Shown: one piece after another, positions 1 through 7,674 of the stretch
Layout: each line of letters opens with the position of its first letter
Numbering within the stretch: the first letter of the stretch is position 1
Assembly: GCA_034406555.1 (NCBI GenBank)
Contig: DASCRM010000104.1
Coordinates: 1-13,004 of the forward strand
Length of the DNA stretch: 13,004 nucleotides
Reading direction: 5' to 3'
From: SHYR01 sp034406555
Lineage (GTDB): Bacteria; Chloroflexota; Dehalococcoidia; UBA2979
Notes under the pieces: generated by a model
Databases searched by the model: none
Seen by the model: the letters and a program-made list of their open reading frames with translations, nothing else
What the model was told of the DNA's origin: nothing
Translations under genes and position numbers: made by a program

Positions 1-412
1 GCAGGCAAACGCGAAAGGGCCGTTCACGATTGGCATCCTCGGCATCGAAAACCAGCGCCTCCACGTCGCGACGGCGAGGTCACGACAGGCGCTCGACGCG
101 CTGCTCCCATCGGACTGGTCGCCCGCCCTACGCGCCGTCGACATGCCGGTGCTGACCGAAGCGGTGCTCGCCCCGCTGCTCGGCATCGACCAGTCCGTGC
201 TCACGGACGGCGAGCGTGTCGTCTTCACGGAGAGCGTCGAGCATGCCTGGAGCGAGACGGAGCAGGGCCACTACGGCCTCGGATTCCTCGTCAACCCGGT
301 GCGCATCGAACAGGTGCTCGCCGTCGCCGATGCGGGCGAGGTGCTGCCGCAGAAGTCGACGTACTTCTACCCGAAGCTCGCGACCGGCATGGTGCTGAAC
401 CCGCTCGACTGA
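1..412 (+). CDS. DUF1015 family protein, C-terminal part (5' end outside window)
   Basis: The frame is open from the left edge (first whole codon at base 2) to the TGA at 410-412 and encodes about 136 residues. The last third carries the tail I associate with DUF1015 proteins: a FLVNP segment, then a VLPQKSTYFYPKLATG stretch, ending close to the stop. The biochemical role of the family is not firmly known to me. DUF1015 genes are often found near serA-type genes, as here, where serA lies 30 bp away in the convergent direction; a link to serine metabolism is therefore possible but is inference from neighbourhood only. The internal ATG at 143 is not a credible start, because coding sequence with the same codon character continues upstream of it to the window edge. 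The true start lies outside. Confidence 0.8.
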   Translation, partial: QANAKGPFTIGILGIENQRLHVATARSRQALDALLPSDWSPALRAVDMPVLTEAVLAPLLGIDQSVLTDGERVVFTESVEHAWSETEQGHYGLGFLVNPVRIEQVLAVADAGEVLPQKSTYFYPKLATGMVLNPLD

Positions 413-413
413 G

Positions 414-443
414 GACCGTCGGGGCCCTCGTAGGGAGTCGGTC
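414..443. terminator. Possible bidirectional terminator between convergent stops
   Basis: The 30-bp gap between the DUF1015 stop and the serA stop holds inverted repeats: GACCG (414-418) pairs with CGGTC (439-443), and inside it CCCT (425-428) pairs with AGGG (432-435) around a CGT loop. An alternative pairing is CGACT (406-410) with AGTCG (436-440). There is no T tract on either strand, so this is a weak candidate supported mainly by its position between convergent genes. Confidence 0.25.
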
Positions 444-2026
444 TAGCCGAGGTCGATCAGGCGGGCGCGGACGATGTTGTCCAAGCTGCTGAGCTCGTCG
501 AGTTCGCTCGCTGTGAGGGCGCGGTCGACGCCCACCATCATCAACGCACGCTCACCCGGGCCCGCCGCCACCGACATGTAGACGATGTTCACGTCCCATT
601 CGCCCAGCAACGTGCCGACACGGCCGATCATGCCCGGGCGGTCCTCGTTCTCGACGGCGAGCGCGTACGGCGCGGCTGTGGGGACGATGTCGATGCCCCG
701 GTACTCGCCGATCGCGGTCACCAGCACGCCCTGTTGCGTGTTCGTGGCCGTCACTTGCGTCTCACCGTCCGGGCCAAAGAGATGGACGACCAGCAGGTTC
801 GCGTACGGGTCGCGAGCCGGGCCGCTCTCCTCGTCGATTTGAACGCCGAACTGCTCCGCGAAGCGCTCCGCGTTCACGATCGTGACGTTGTCCTCTGTCA
901 CGCGCTCGAGCATGCCGACGACGACAGCGGCGCGTAGCGGCGAGGTCTCGAAGTTCGCGATGTTGCCCGCGTACTCAATACGTGCCCGGCTGATCGCGCC
1001 CGACGCGAGCTGACTGGCGATGCTCGCGGCCACCTCGGCAGCGTCGATGTACGGGCCGATGATCGCCATCGTCTCCGGGTCGACGAGCGGCATGTTCACC
1101 GCGAACCGCGCCGGTCGCCCCTCCAGCACATCGAGCACCTGCTCGGCGACAACGACGGCGGCGCGCTCCTGCGCCTCCGCGGTCGCGGCGGCGAGGTGCG
1201 GCGTTGCGACGATGCGGTCGGAGGTGGTGAGCACGTTGCCGATCGCCGGCTCCTCGCTGAAGACGTCGATCGCAGCGCCCGCGATCTGCCCGGATTCGAC
1301 AGCGTCGAACAGCGCCTGCTCGTCGACCAGCTCGCCGCGAGCGGTGTTGATGATGCGCGCGGTCGGCTTCATCAGCGCCAGGTGCTCGTCGTTGATCAGC
1401 CCGCGCGTGCCTTCGTAGAGCGTCGTGTGCAGCGAGACGAAATCGGAGTTGGCAAGCAGTTTCTCCAGCCCCACGATCTCGATGCCAAGGCCGCTCGCAC
1501 GCTCTGCGGAGACGAACGGATCGTACGCGATCACGCGCATCTCAAACGCCCTCGCGCGCGTCGCCACCTCTGTACCGACGCGGCCGAGGCCGACGATCCC
1601 GAGGGTGTGGCCGGCCAGCTCGACGCCCTGGTAGCGGGAACGTTCCCACTCCCCTGCCTTCAGTGAGGCGACTGCCTGCGGGACGTTGCGCGCCATCGCG
1701 AGCATTAGACCAAATGCGTGCTCGGCGGCGGAGACGGTATTCGCCAGCGGCGCGTTGACGACGATCACACCTCGCTCGGTCGCAACATCGAGGTCGATGT
1801 TGTCGACGCCGACGCCGGCGCGGCCGATCACCTCCAGCTTCGGAGCGGCCTCGATCACCTTCGGGGTGACGCGGGTCTGGCTGCGCACGACCAGTGCGGA
1901 GATGTCCGCGACCGCCTCCACCAGCTCGTCCTCGGAGAGGCCGATGCTGACGATCACCTCGTGCTGACCTTCGAGCGCATCGATCCCGTCGTGCGCGAGG
2001 GTATCGGCGATCAGGATTCGTGCCAT
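443..2026 (-). CDS. serA: D-3-phosphoglycerate dehydrogenase, long ACT-containing form
   Basis: The 527-residue protein should oxidise 3-phosphoglycerate to 3-phosphohydroxypyruvate with NAD, the first step of the phosphorylated serine pathway, in the cytoplasm. Visible features are a catalytic core split around the NAD-binding fold, the dinucleotide motif GLGRVG (146-151), the catalytic set Arg230 (NTARGELVDE), Glu259 (DVFSEEP) and His277 (TPHL), then an intervening regulatory domain (about 310-450) and a C-terminal ACT domain (about 453-527, VENEDRPGMIGRVG). The length matches the long class typified by the mycobacterial enzyme, in which serine feedback acts through the extra domains. I chose the ATG at 2026 because family homology begins at MARILIADTL. 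A GTG at 2050 would add eight residues; neither start has a clear Shine-Dalgarno. The gene lies 68 bp downstream of the aminotransferase on the same strand, so the two probably form an operon. Confidence 0.93.
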   Translation of the reverse strand: MARILIADTLAHDGIDALEGQHEVIVSIGLSEDELVEAVADISALVVRSQTRVTPKVIEAAPKLEVIGRAGVGVDNIDLDVATERGVIVVNAPLANTVSAAEHAFGLMLAMARNVPQAVASLKAGEWERSRYQGVELAGHTLGIVGLGRVGTEVATRARAFEMRVIAYDPFVSAERASGLGIEIVGLEKLLANSDFVSLHTTLYEGTRGLINDEHLALMKPTARIINTARGELVDEQALFDAVESGQIAGAAIDVFSEEPAIGNVLTTSDRIVATPHLAAATAEAQERAAVVVAEQVLDVLEGRPARFAVNMPLVDPETMAIIGPYIDAAEVAASIASQLASGAISRARIEYAGNIANFETSPLRAAVVVGMLERVTEDNVTIVNAERFAEQFGVQIDEESGPARDPYANLLVVHLFGPDGETQVTATNTQQGVLVTAIGEYRGIDIVPTAAPYALAVENEDRPGMIGRVGTLLGEWDVNIVYMSVAAGPGERALMMVGVDRALTASELDELSSLDNIVRARLIDLG

Positions 2027-2094
2027 GCGATCAGAATAGCCGTTGCTCACTCAGGCGCGAGTGGCAGCCATCTGCCTACCAACGGACGTGGTGA

Positions 2095-3186
2095 CTACTT
2101 TCTGAAGCCCAGCTTCGCGAGAGTGTCTTCGAGCGCGGTCAGCCCGGCGTGCACGTCGTCCTCCGTGACGAAGCCGAGGTGACCAAAGCGGAAGATCTTG
2201 CCGTTCAGGTCGCGCTGGCCGCCCGCGAAGACGGTGTCGAACTCCGTGCGCGCCACCGAGAGCAGCTCTTTCGCCTCGATGCCGTCCGGCACGCGAATCG
2301 AGGTCACAGTGCTGGACTCCACGCCCTCCGCCGCGAACAGATCGAGGCCAAGCGAGCGCACGCCGTCGCGCACGATGCGCGCGAGTGCATGGTGGCGGGC
2401 GAAGATGTTCTCCAGTCCTTCGGCCAGCATCATGTCCAGCGCGCGGTCGAGCTGGAAGAAGATCGAGACCGCCGGCGTCCAGGGGGTCTGGCCGTTCTCC
2501 AGGCTCTCCTTCGCACGCTTCAGATCGAAGTAGAAGCGTGGCGTTGTGCAGCGCTCCTGCGCCTCCCACGCTCGCTCGTTCACGGAGAGCAACCCCAGGC
2601 CCGGCGGCACCATCCAGCCCTTCTGCGAGCCCGAGACCACGACGTCAAGGTCCCACTCATCCACGGGCACCGAGATCGATGAGAGTGAGGAGATCGCGTC
2701 TACGAGCAGGAGACGATCGTGGCGGCGCACCGCCTCCGCGATTTCTTTCAGCTGAACGTTCGTGACACCGGTGGAAGTCTCGTTGTGCGTGACCATCACG
2801 GCGCGAATCGATGGATCGGCGGCCAGCGCCGCGTCCACCTGGTTCGCGTCGGCGGCGCTGCCGTACTCGAAGCGCAGCTCCTGCACCTCGATCCCGTACG
2901 TCTCGGCGATCGCGGTGAAACGGTCGCCGAAGACGCCGACAGTGACGTTCAGCGCCTTCTCACCCGGCGAGACGTGGTTCACGACGGCGGACTCCATGCC
3001 GCCGGTACCCGACGAGGTCAGGATCAGCACGTCGTTTTGAGTCTGGAAGACCTGCTTCGCACGTTCCGTGACGCGGCCGATGATCTCGGCGAATTCCGGC
3101 CCGCGGTGGTTGATCATCTCCGTGGTCGCCGCCTCGGCGACCTCCGGCGGCACTGGAGTTGGTCCGGGAATACGAAGGTTCGGCAT
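2095..3186 (-). CDS. Class V aminotransferase (serine-pyruvate/alanine-glyoxylate type), probable phosphoserine aminotransferase role
   Basis: A PLP-dependent fold-type I enzyme of 363 residues. It opens with RIPGPTPVPPEV and MINHRGPEF, typical of the alanine:glyoxylate/serine:pyruvate aminotransferase group. A substrate/cofactor loop HNETSTG is at 134-140, the PLP-ring Asp is Asp163 (LLVDAISS), the Schiff-base lysine is Lys189 (SGSQKGWMVPPG), and a C-terminal carboxylate-binding Arg is near 333 (IFRFGHLG). Members of this group have broad specificity, and one methanogen member (MJ0959) is reported to act as phosphoserine aminotransferase. Pairing with serA immediately downstream, and the absence of a serC-type gene here, suggest the same role, but specificity cannot be read from sequence. 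The ATG at 3186 matches the family start; open frame continues to 3294 but that extension does not resemble the family. Upstream is an AGGG-like weak ribosome site. Confidence 0.88.
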   Translation of the reverse strand: MPNLRIPGPTPVPPEVAEAATTEMINHRGPEFAEIIGRVTERAKQVFQTQNDVLILTSSGTGGMESAVVNHVSPGEKALNVTVGVFGDRFTAIAETYGIEVQELRFEYGSAADANQVDAALAADPSIRAVMVTHNETSTGVTNVQLKEIAEAVRRHDRLLLVDAISSLSSISVPVDEWDLDVVVSGSQKGWMVPPGLGLLSVNERAWEAQERCTTPRFYFDLKRAKESLENGQTPWTPAVSIFFQLDRALDMMLAEGLENIFARHHALARIVRDGVRSLGLDLFAAEGVESSTVTSIRVPDGIEAKELLSVARTEFDTVFAGGQRDLNGKIFRFGHLGFVTEDDVHAGLTALEDTLAKLGFRK

Positions 3187-3315
3187 GGCTCGCCCTGTGC
3201 TGAAATCGGGGTTTCCGAGCTCCGGCCGGAACTCGATTCGAATGTTCGACCTCGCTCCCGGTACGGTCAACGAGTGTGCCAGTCTCAGCCGCATCGTGCT
3301 TCAATTGATCGCACG
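3187..3315. promoter_or_regulatory. Divergent intergenic region between aminotransferase and selA
   Basis: These 129 bp separate two divergently transcribed genes and must hold promoters for both. On the minus strand a TTGACC (complement of 3265-3270) could be a -35, but the matching -10 at 17-18 bp spacing (GAACAT or AACATT) is poor. On the plus strand I find no convincing -35/-10 pair. A TTCGAA palindrome lies near 3237, and a strong dyad is present at the selA start (listed separately). Promoter placement is uncertain. Confidence 0.4.
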
Positions 3316-3318
3316 ATG
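3292..3318. repeat. Perfect 8-bp inverted repeat overlapping the selA start codon
   Basis: CATCGTGC (3292-3299) and GCACGATG (3311-3318) are exact reverse complements, separated by 11 bp that themselves contain the 8-bp palindrome TCAATTGA (3301-3308). The right arm ends with the selA ATG (3316-3318). In RNA this would be a short stem placing the start codon in the paired strand; in DNA it could be an operator. No Shine-Dalgarno lies between the arms. Confidence 0.6.
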
Positions 3319-4710
3319 ACCAATCCGTACCGCTCCCTCCCCTCCGTCGAACGGCTGCTCGCCGACGAGCTGATCGCGCCGCTAGCGGCCCGCCACGGCC
3401 ACAACGCCGTGGTCGAGATCGCACGCACCGTGCTCGACGAGTACCGAGGCGAGGTCGAGCGCACCGGCTCCGCTCCCGCCCAACCACCGGCCGAGGCGGT
3501 CGTCGAGCGAGCGCACGCACTGCGGCGCAGCCTGCGCCGAGCGATCAACGTCACCGGCATCGTGATCCACACCAACCTCGGCCGTGCCCCACTCTCGGAG
3601 GCGGCGATCGAGGCGATGGCCGAGGCCGGGCGTGGCTACTCGAACCTGGAGTTCGACCTTGAAAGCGGTGAACGCGGATCGCGCTACAGCCACCTCGGCG
3701 GACTGCTGCGGCGGATCACCGGCGCAGAGGCGGCCATTGCCGTCAACAACAACGCCTCCGCGCTGCTGCTGGCGCTGTCCGCCCTCGCACAGGGTGGCGA
3801 GGTACTCATCTCGCGCGGCCAGATGGTCGAGATCGGCGGCGGCTTCCGCATCCCCGACGTGATGCGCCAGTCCGGTGCGACGCTGGTCGAGGTCGGGACG
3901 ACCAACCGCACGTACACCCGCGACTACGCCGAGGCGATCACGGAGCGCACCGTCGCGCTGCTGCGCGTGCACTCGTCGAACTTCCGCGTCGTCGGCTTCA
4001 CCGAGTCCGCCCCGCTCAGCGAGCTTGGCTCGCTCGCGCGTGAACGCCGGCTGCTGCTGCTCGACGACATCGGCAGCGGCGCGCTGCTCGACACGCGGCC
4101 ATATGGGATGTTCGAGGAGCCGATGGTGCAGGACTCCGTCGCGGCCGGCGCTGACGTCGTGCTCTTCTCCGGCGACAAGCTCGTCGGCGGCCCACAGGCT
4201 GGGATCGCGGCCGGCAAGAGCGACCCGATCGAGGCGATGCAACGCCACCCGCTCGCCCGCGCGATGCGCATGGACAAGTCGTCGATCGCCGGCCTCGCCG
4301 CGACGCTGGAGCACTACGCACGAGGCGAAGCGCCGGAGACCGTCCCCGTCTGGCGCATGATCGCTGCCCCGCTCGACAAGCTGCGCAGGCGCGCCGGCAA
4401 GTGGGCACGCGCCGCCGGTGAGGGTGCGGAGGTGGTCGCGGGACGCTCCATGATCGGCGGCGGCACGCTGCCGGGCGAAGGGCAAGAGAGCGCGCTCTGT
4501 TCGATCGCCACCGACGAGGGCCCGACCGCCCTCGCAGCAGCGCTGCGCGCCAACGACCCACCGATCGTCGCTCGCATCGAACGCGACCGCCTCCTGCTCG
4601 ACCCTCGCACGGTCGACCCCACCGAGGACCGTGCCGTGGAGGCCGCGTTGCGCGCACTCTGCGCCACGGACAGCACTCCAGAGGGCGCAGGCGACTCCAC
4701 TGAACGATAA
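3316..4710 (+). CDS. selA: L-seryl-tRNA(Sec) selenium transferase (selenocysteine synthase)
   Basis: The 464-residue product should convert Ser-tRNA(Sec) to Sec-tRNA(Sec) using selenophosphate, in the cytoplasm. It starts with the SelA N-terminal region (LPSVERLLAD, about 1-45), then the fold-type I PLP core: GIVIHTNLGRAPLS (81-94), YSNLEFDLESGERGSR (108-123), NNNASALLLAL, RGQMVEIGGGFRIP, LLLDDIGSG (248-255), and the Schiff-base lysine Lys288 in FSGDKLVGGPQAG. Length and motif order match bona fide bacterial SelA, including the N-terminal segment that shorter SelA-like archaeal proteins lack. No selB, selD or tRNA(Sec) is in the window, so a working selenocysteine system must be confirmed elsewhere in the genome. 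The ATG at 3316 lies in an inverted repeat and has no recognisable Shine-Dalgarno. The 3' end overlaps the following mutS2 frame. Confidence 0.93.
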   Translation: MTNPYRSLPSVERLLADELIAPLAARHGHNAVVEIARTVLDEYRGEVERTGSAPAQPPAEAVVERAHALRRSLRRAINVTGIVIHTNLGRAPLSEAAIEAMAEAGRGYSNLEFDLESGERGSRYSHLGGLLRRITGAEAAIAVNNNASALLLALSALAQGGEVLISRGQMVEIGGGFRIPDVMRQSGATLVEVGTTNRTYTRDYAEAITERTVALLRVHSSNFRVVGFTESAPLSELGSLARERRLLLLDDIGSGALLDTRPYGMFEEPMVQDSVAAGADVVLFSGDKLVGGPQAGIAAGKSDPIEAMQRHPLARAMRMDKSSIAGLAATLEHYARGEAPETVPVWRMIAAPLDKLRRRAGKWARAAGEGAEVVAGRSMIGGGTLPGEGQESALCSIATDEGPTALAAALRANDPPIVARIERDRLLLDPRTVDPTEDRAVEAALRALCATDSTPEGAGDSTER

Positions 4711-7084
4711 AGCCCTCACAACGCTCGAATTCCCCGCGATTCTCGATCGACTGGCCTCGCTGACTGCCTTCTCGGGCGGCAAACGGCTGGCGCTCGCACT
4801 GCGCCCGGTGAACGACCACGAGACCGTCGTGCTCCGCCAGCGCGAGACGGCCGAGGCCGTGCAACTGGAGATCGCGGGCGTCGACGTGCCACTCGACGGC
4901 GCGCACGACATCAGCGACCGCGCACGCACGGCGGCGCTGGGCCACGTGCTCAGCGCGAGCGAGCTGCTGGAGGTCGCCAGCCTGACCCGAGCGGCGCAAC
5001 GCGCGCGCACGGTGCTCACACGCGTCGCCGCCGACGCACCACTGCTCTCCACCCTCGGCGCGCGCATCGCGGAGTTCGCCGCGCTGCGCGGGCTGATCGA
5101 GGATTCGATCAACGACCGCGCGGAGGTGGTCGACGACGCGAGCCCGGAGCTGCGCACGATCCGGCGCGAGATCAACATCGCCCACGAACAGCTCCAGCGG
5201 CGCATGCAGTCGCTGCTCAATTCCTCGGAGCTGCGCAGCTCCCTCCAGGAGGCGATCGTCACGATCCGCGATGGTCGCTACGTGCTGCCCGTGCGCTCGG
5301 AGGCACGCGGCAACGTGAAGGGCGTGATCCACGACACCTCCGCCTCCGGCCAGACCGTCTACGTCGAGCCAATGGCCGTCGTCGAGCTGGGCAACCAGTG
5401 GCGCGAGCTGCAGGTGCAGGAACGGCACGAAGTCGAACGCATCCTGCGCGAGATCTCCGACGCCGTCGGACAGGCGGCCGACGACCTCGTCGATGCCGTC
5501 GAGCGGCTGGCGCGCATCGACCTCGCACGCGCCAAGAGCTTCCTCGCGAAGCAACTCGATGCGCAGGCGCTCGCGGTTGTCGGCAACCAGCCCTGGCTCG
5601 TCGCGAGTCCCGCCGAGCTGCACCTCGAGCTGGCACGCCACCCGCTGCTGGAGGGCGATGTCGTGCCGGTCACCGTGCGAGCGGGCGGCGAATTCCAGGC
5701 GCTACTGATCACCGGCCCGAACACCGGCGGCAAGACCGTGGCGCTGAAGACGGCCGGGCTGCTCTGCGTGATGGCGCTGGCGGGCCTCCCGATCCCGGCG
5801 GAAGCCGGTTCGCGGGTCCCGGTCTACGACTCGATCTTCGCCGACATCGGCGACGAACAATCGATCGAACAGTCCCTCTCCACGTTCTCCGGCCACATCA
5901 CCGCGATCATCGACGTGATCGAGCGCGCCGGCCCTCGCTCGCTCGTGCTGCTCGACGAGCTCGGCGCGGGCACCGACCCGACCGAGGGGGCCGCGCTCGG
6001 TGTCGCGATCATCGATCGCCTCGTCGAAGCCGGGACGACCGTCGTTGCGACAACGCACCACAGCGAGCTGAAGCTCTACGCACACCGCACGGACTCGGTC
6101 GCGAACGCCTCGGTCGAATTCAACCTCGAGACGCTCTCGCCGACATATCGGCTCACGATCGGCTTGCCGGGGCAATCGAACGCGCTCGCGATCGCGGCGC
6201 GGCTCGGCATGCCAATGGAAGTGATCGAGGCGGCTCGCGAGGGGCTCTCTGCCGAGGAGCGCGACCTCGAATCGCTGCTCGGCGAACTGCGCACGCAACA
6301 TGCCGTCGCCGAGGAGCGCGCGAGCAGCGCCACCACCGCCCGCGACGAGGCCGAGCGACTGCGCAGCGAGCTGGCGCGGCAGCGCGACGAGCTGGAAGCC
6401 GAGAGCACGCAACTGCGCGAAGACGCCCGCCGCAACGTCCGCGATGAGCTGAAACAGGTCGAACGGCTGCTCCAGCGCACCCGTCGCGATGTCGAGGCCG
6501 CGCGGCTCGAGCAGGCCGATGCTGACCTCGCACGCGCGCAGGAAGCGGTCGCTGCGCTCGTCCCGGAGCCGCAGCCGGTCGTCGCCCCCGATGACCTCCC
6601 ACCGGTCAAGGCGGATCAGATCGAGGTCGGTGGTTCTGTCTGGCTGCACGGTATCGGTGCGCCGGGCGATGTCGTGACCGAGCCGGACGCGGACAGTGAG
6701 TTCGAACTGCTGCTGGGCCCGCTGCGCGCCCGCATCAACATCGATCAGGTCGAGCGCGCGGAGCCCGCATCTGCGGGCGAGCGTCGGCCGGAGGCGCACA
6801 GCGTGCCATCCGCCCCGCCGGCCGGCAGCCAGGAAGTCGAGGTGCGCGGCCGCACGCTCGATGAGGCCGTGCCCACGGTCGAGCAGTTCCTCGACCGTGC
6901 CGCCCGTGCCGGTCACGGTCGCGTGCGCGTCATCCACGGGCGCGGAACCGGTACGCTACGTCACGCGGTGCGTGAACTGCTCGAGCGGCACCCGCTCGTG
7001 ACGCGCTTCGAACCCGCTGATTCGCGCGAGGGTGGCGAGGGCGTGACCGTCGCCTTCCTCGCGGGCACACGCGACGGAGGATAA
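4631..7084 (+). CDS. mutS2: MutS2 family protein with C-terminal Smr domain
   Basis: An ABC-type MutS paralogue linked in different bacteria to suppression of recombination and to rescue of collided ribosomes. Numbering from the GTG at 4631: N-terminal domain from about residue 24, core and clamp region up to about 340, Walker A GPNTGGKT (362-369), Walker B LLDELGAGTDP (440-450), a TTHHSELK switch, a long acidic/arginine-rich coiled coil (about 550-640), and an Smr domain (about 736-817) with HGRGTGTLR (769-777). The usual LDLRG motif of Smr reads VEVRG (736-740). There is no mismatch-recognition domain, as expected for MutS2. The start is uncertain: GTG 4631 is the only canonical start near the 5' end, but it adds an Arg/Pro-rich stretch lying over selA. 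Homology begins at NDKALTTLEF, directly after a CTG at 4700-4702 (794-residue product), with AGAGGG at 4680-4685 upstream. Cotranscription with selA and the nitroreductase gene is likely. Confidence 0.93.
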   Translation: MPWRPRCAHSAPRTALQRAQATPLNDKALTTLEFPAILDRLASLTAFSGGKRLALALRPVNDHETVVLRQRETAEAVQLEIAGVDVPLDGAHDISDRARTAALGHVLSASELLEVASLTRAAQRARTVLTRVAADAPLLSTLGARIAEFAALRGLIEDSINDRAEVVDDASPELRTIRREINIAHEQLQRRMQSLLNSSELRSSLQEAIVTIRDGRYVLPVRSEARGNVKGVIHDTSASGQTVYVEPMAVVELGNQWRELQVQERHEVERILREISDAVGQAADDLVDAVERLARIDLARAKSFLAKQLDAQALAVVGNQPWLVASPAELHLELARHPLLEGDVVPVTVRAGGEFQALLITGPNTGGKTVALKTAGLLCVMALAGLPIPAEAGSRVPVYDSIFADIGDEQSIEQSLSTFSGHITAIIDVIERAGPRSLVLLDELGAGTDPTEGAALGVAIIDRLVEAGTTVVATTHHSELKLYAHRTDSVANASVEFNLETLSPTYRLTIGLPGQSNALAIAARLGMPMEVIEAAREGLSAEERDLESLLGELRTQHAVAEERASSATTARDEAERLRSELARQRDELEAESTQLREDARRNVRDELKQVERLLQRTRRDVEAARLEQADADLARAQEAVAALVPEPQPVVAPDDLPPVKADQIEVGGSVWLHGIGAPGDVVTEPDADSEFELLLGPLRARINIDQVERAEPASAGERRPEAHSVPSAPPAGSQEVEVRGRTLDEAVPTVEQFLDRAARAGHGRVRVIHGRGTGTLRHAVRELLERHPLVTRFEPADSREGGEGVTVAFLAGTRDGG
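7076..7080 (+). promoter_or_regulatory. Strong Shine-Dalgarno for the nitroreductase gene
   Basis: GGAGG lies 6 nt before the ATG at 7087 and inside the last codons of mutS2, whose TAA ends at 7084. It fixes the start and shows that the gene can be translated independently on a shared transcript. Confidence 0.85.
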
Positions 7085-7086
7085 CG

Positions 7087-7662
7087 ATGCAACCGATCAC
7101 CGACCCGATGGAGCTCTTCCGTCACCAACGCGCCGTGCGTTCCTGGTCCGACCGCCCGGTCACCGAGGGTGAAGTCGCGCAGGTGCTACAAGCCGCGATC
7201 CACGGCCCCTCCGGCTCGAACACGCAGCCGTGGCACTTCATCGTGATTCGCGACCAGCAGGTGAAGGACGACATCAGCGAGGCGTACGAGGAGGGGCTAC
7301 GCGATGCCTATGGCGACGCCGTGCCCGCCCGCGGCGCGGACCGCCAGCCGATGTCCGCTGCGCCGGTGCTGATCGTCGCCTGCGTCGACACGCCGCCCTC
7401 CAATCGGGCGGGCTTCCAGACCGGTGCCTCGATCTACCCGAACGTGCAAAATCTGATGCTCGCCGCTCGTGCGGTCGGCCTCGGCACCGTGCTCACCACG
7501 CTGCATCGCCGTCGCAAGGATCGCATCCACGAGATCCTGCACATCCCAGAGGGCATCGAGAGCGCCTCGATCATCCCGCTCGGCTGGCCCGACCGGGACT
7601 ACAAGCCGAACACTCGCCCGCCGCTCGAACAGTTCGTGATGCACGATCGCTGGAGCGACTAG
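7087..7662 (+). CDS. Nitroreductase family flavoprotein
   Basis: A 191-residue protein of the FMN-dependent NAD(P)H nitroreductase fold. Visible family motifs are RAVRSWSDRPV (15-25, phosphate-binding Arg region), GPSGSNTQPWHFIV (40-53, the FMN/substrate segment), TGASIYPNVQNLMLAARAVGLG (112-133), and a C-terminal IIPLGWPDRDYKPNTRPPLEQ segment. These proteins act as soluble homodimers reducing nitro compounds, quinones or other electron acceptors, but some members have specialised roles, so the natural substrate cannot be given. It lies 2 bp after the mutS2 stop with its own strong ribosome site. There is no lipoprotein or signal sequence. Its stop (TAG 7660-7662) faces the stop of the convergent histidine phosphatase. 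Confidence 0.88.
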   Translation: MQPITDPMELFRHQRAVRSWSDRPVTEGEVAQVLQAAIHGPSGSNTQPWHFIVIRDQQVKDDISEAYEEGLRDAYGDAVPARGADRQPMSAAPVLIVACVDTPPSNRAGFQTGASIYPNVQNLMLAARAVGLGTVLTTLHRRRKDRIHEILHIPEGIESASIIPLGWPDRDYKPNTRPPLEQFVMHDRWSD

Positions 7663-7674
7663 GCCCTTCGCCTA
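7660..7674. terminator. Small hairpin formed by two facing stop codons
   Basis: TAGGC (7660-7664) and GCCTA (7670-7674) are exact inverted repeats around a CCTTC loop. Each arm contains the TAG stop of one of the two convergent genes. The stem is only 5 bp and there is no T tract, so terminator function is uncertain. Confidence 0.2.

Noticed and set aside
3187..3294. N-terminal extension of the aminotransferase frame to 3294
   Set aside because: The extra 36 residues do not resemble the family and would fill most of the divergent promoter region; family homology starts at the ATG at 3186.
3382..5262. Very long open frame antisense to selA and mutS2 (about 626 codons)
   Set aside because: High GC leaves few stop codons in the antisense frames. 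The translation is Arg/Ala/Ser-rich with no recognisable domain, whereas the plus strand encodes two well-conserved proteins.
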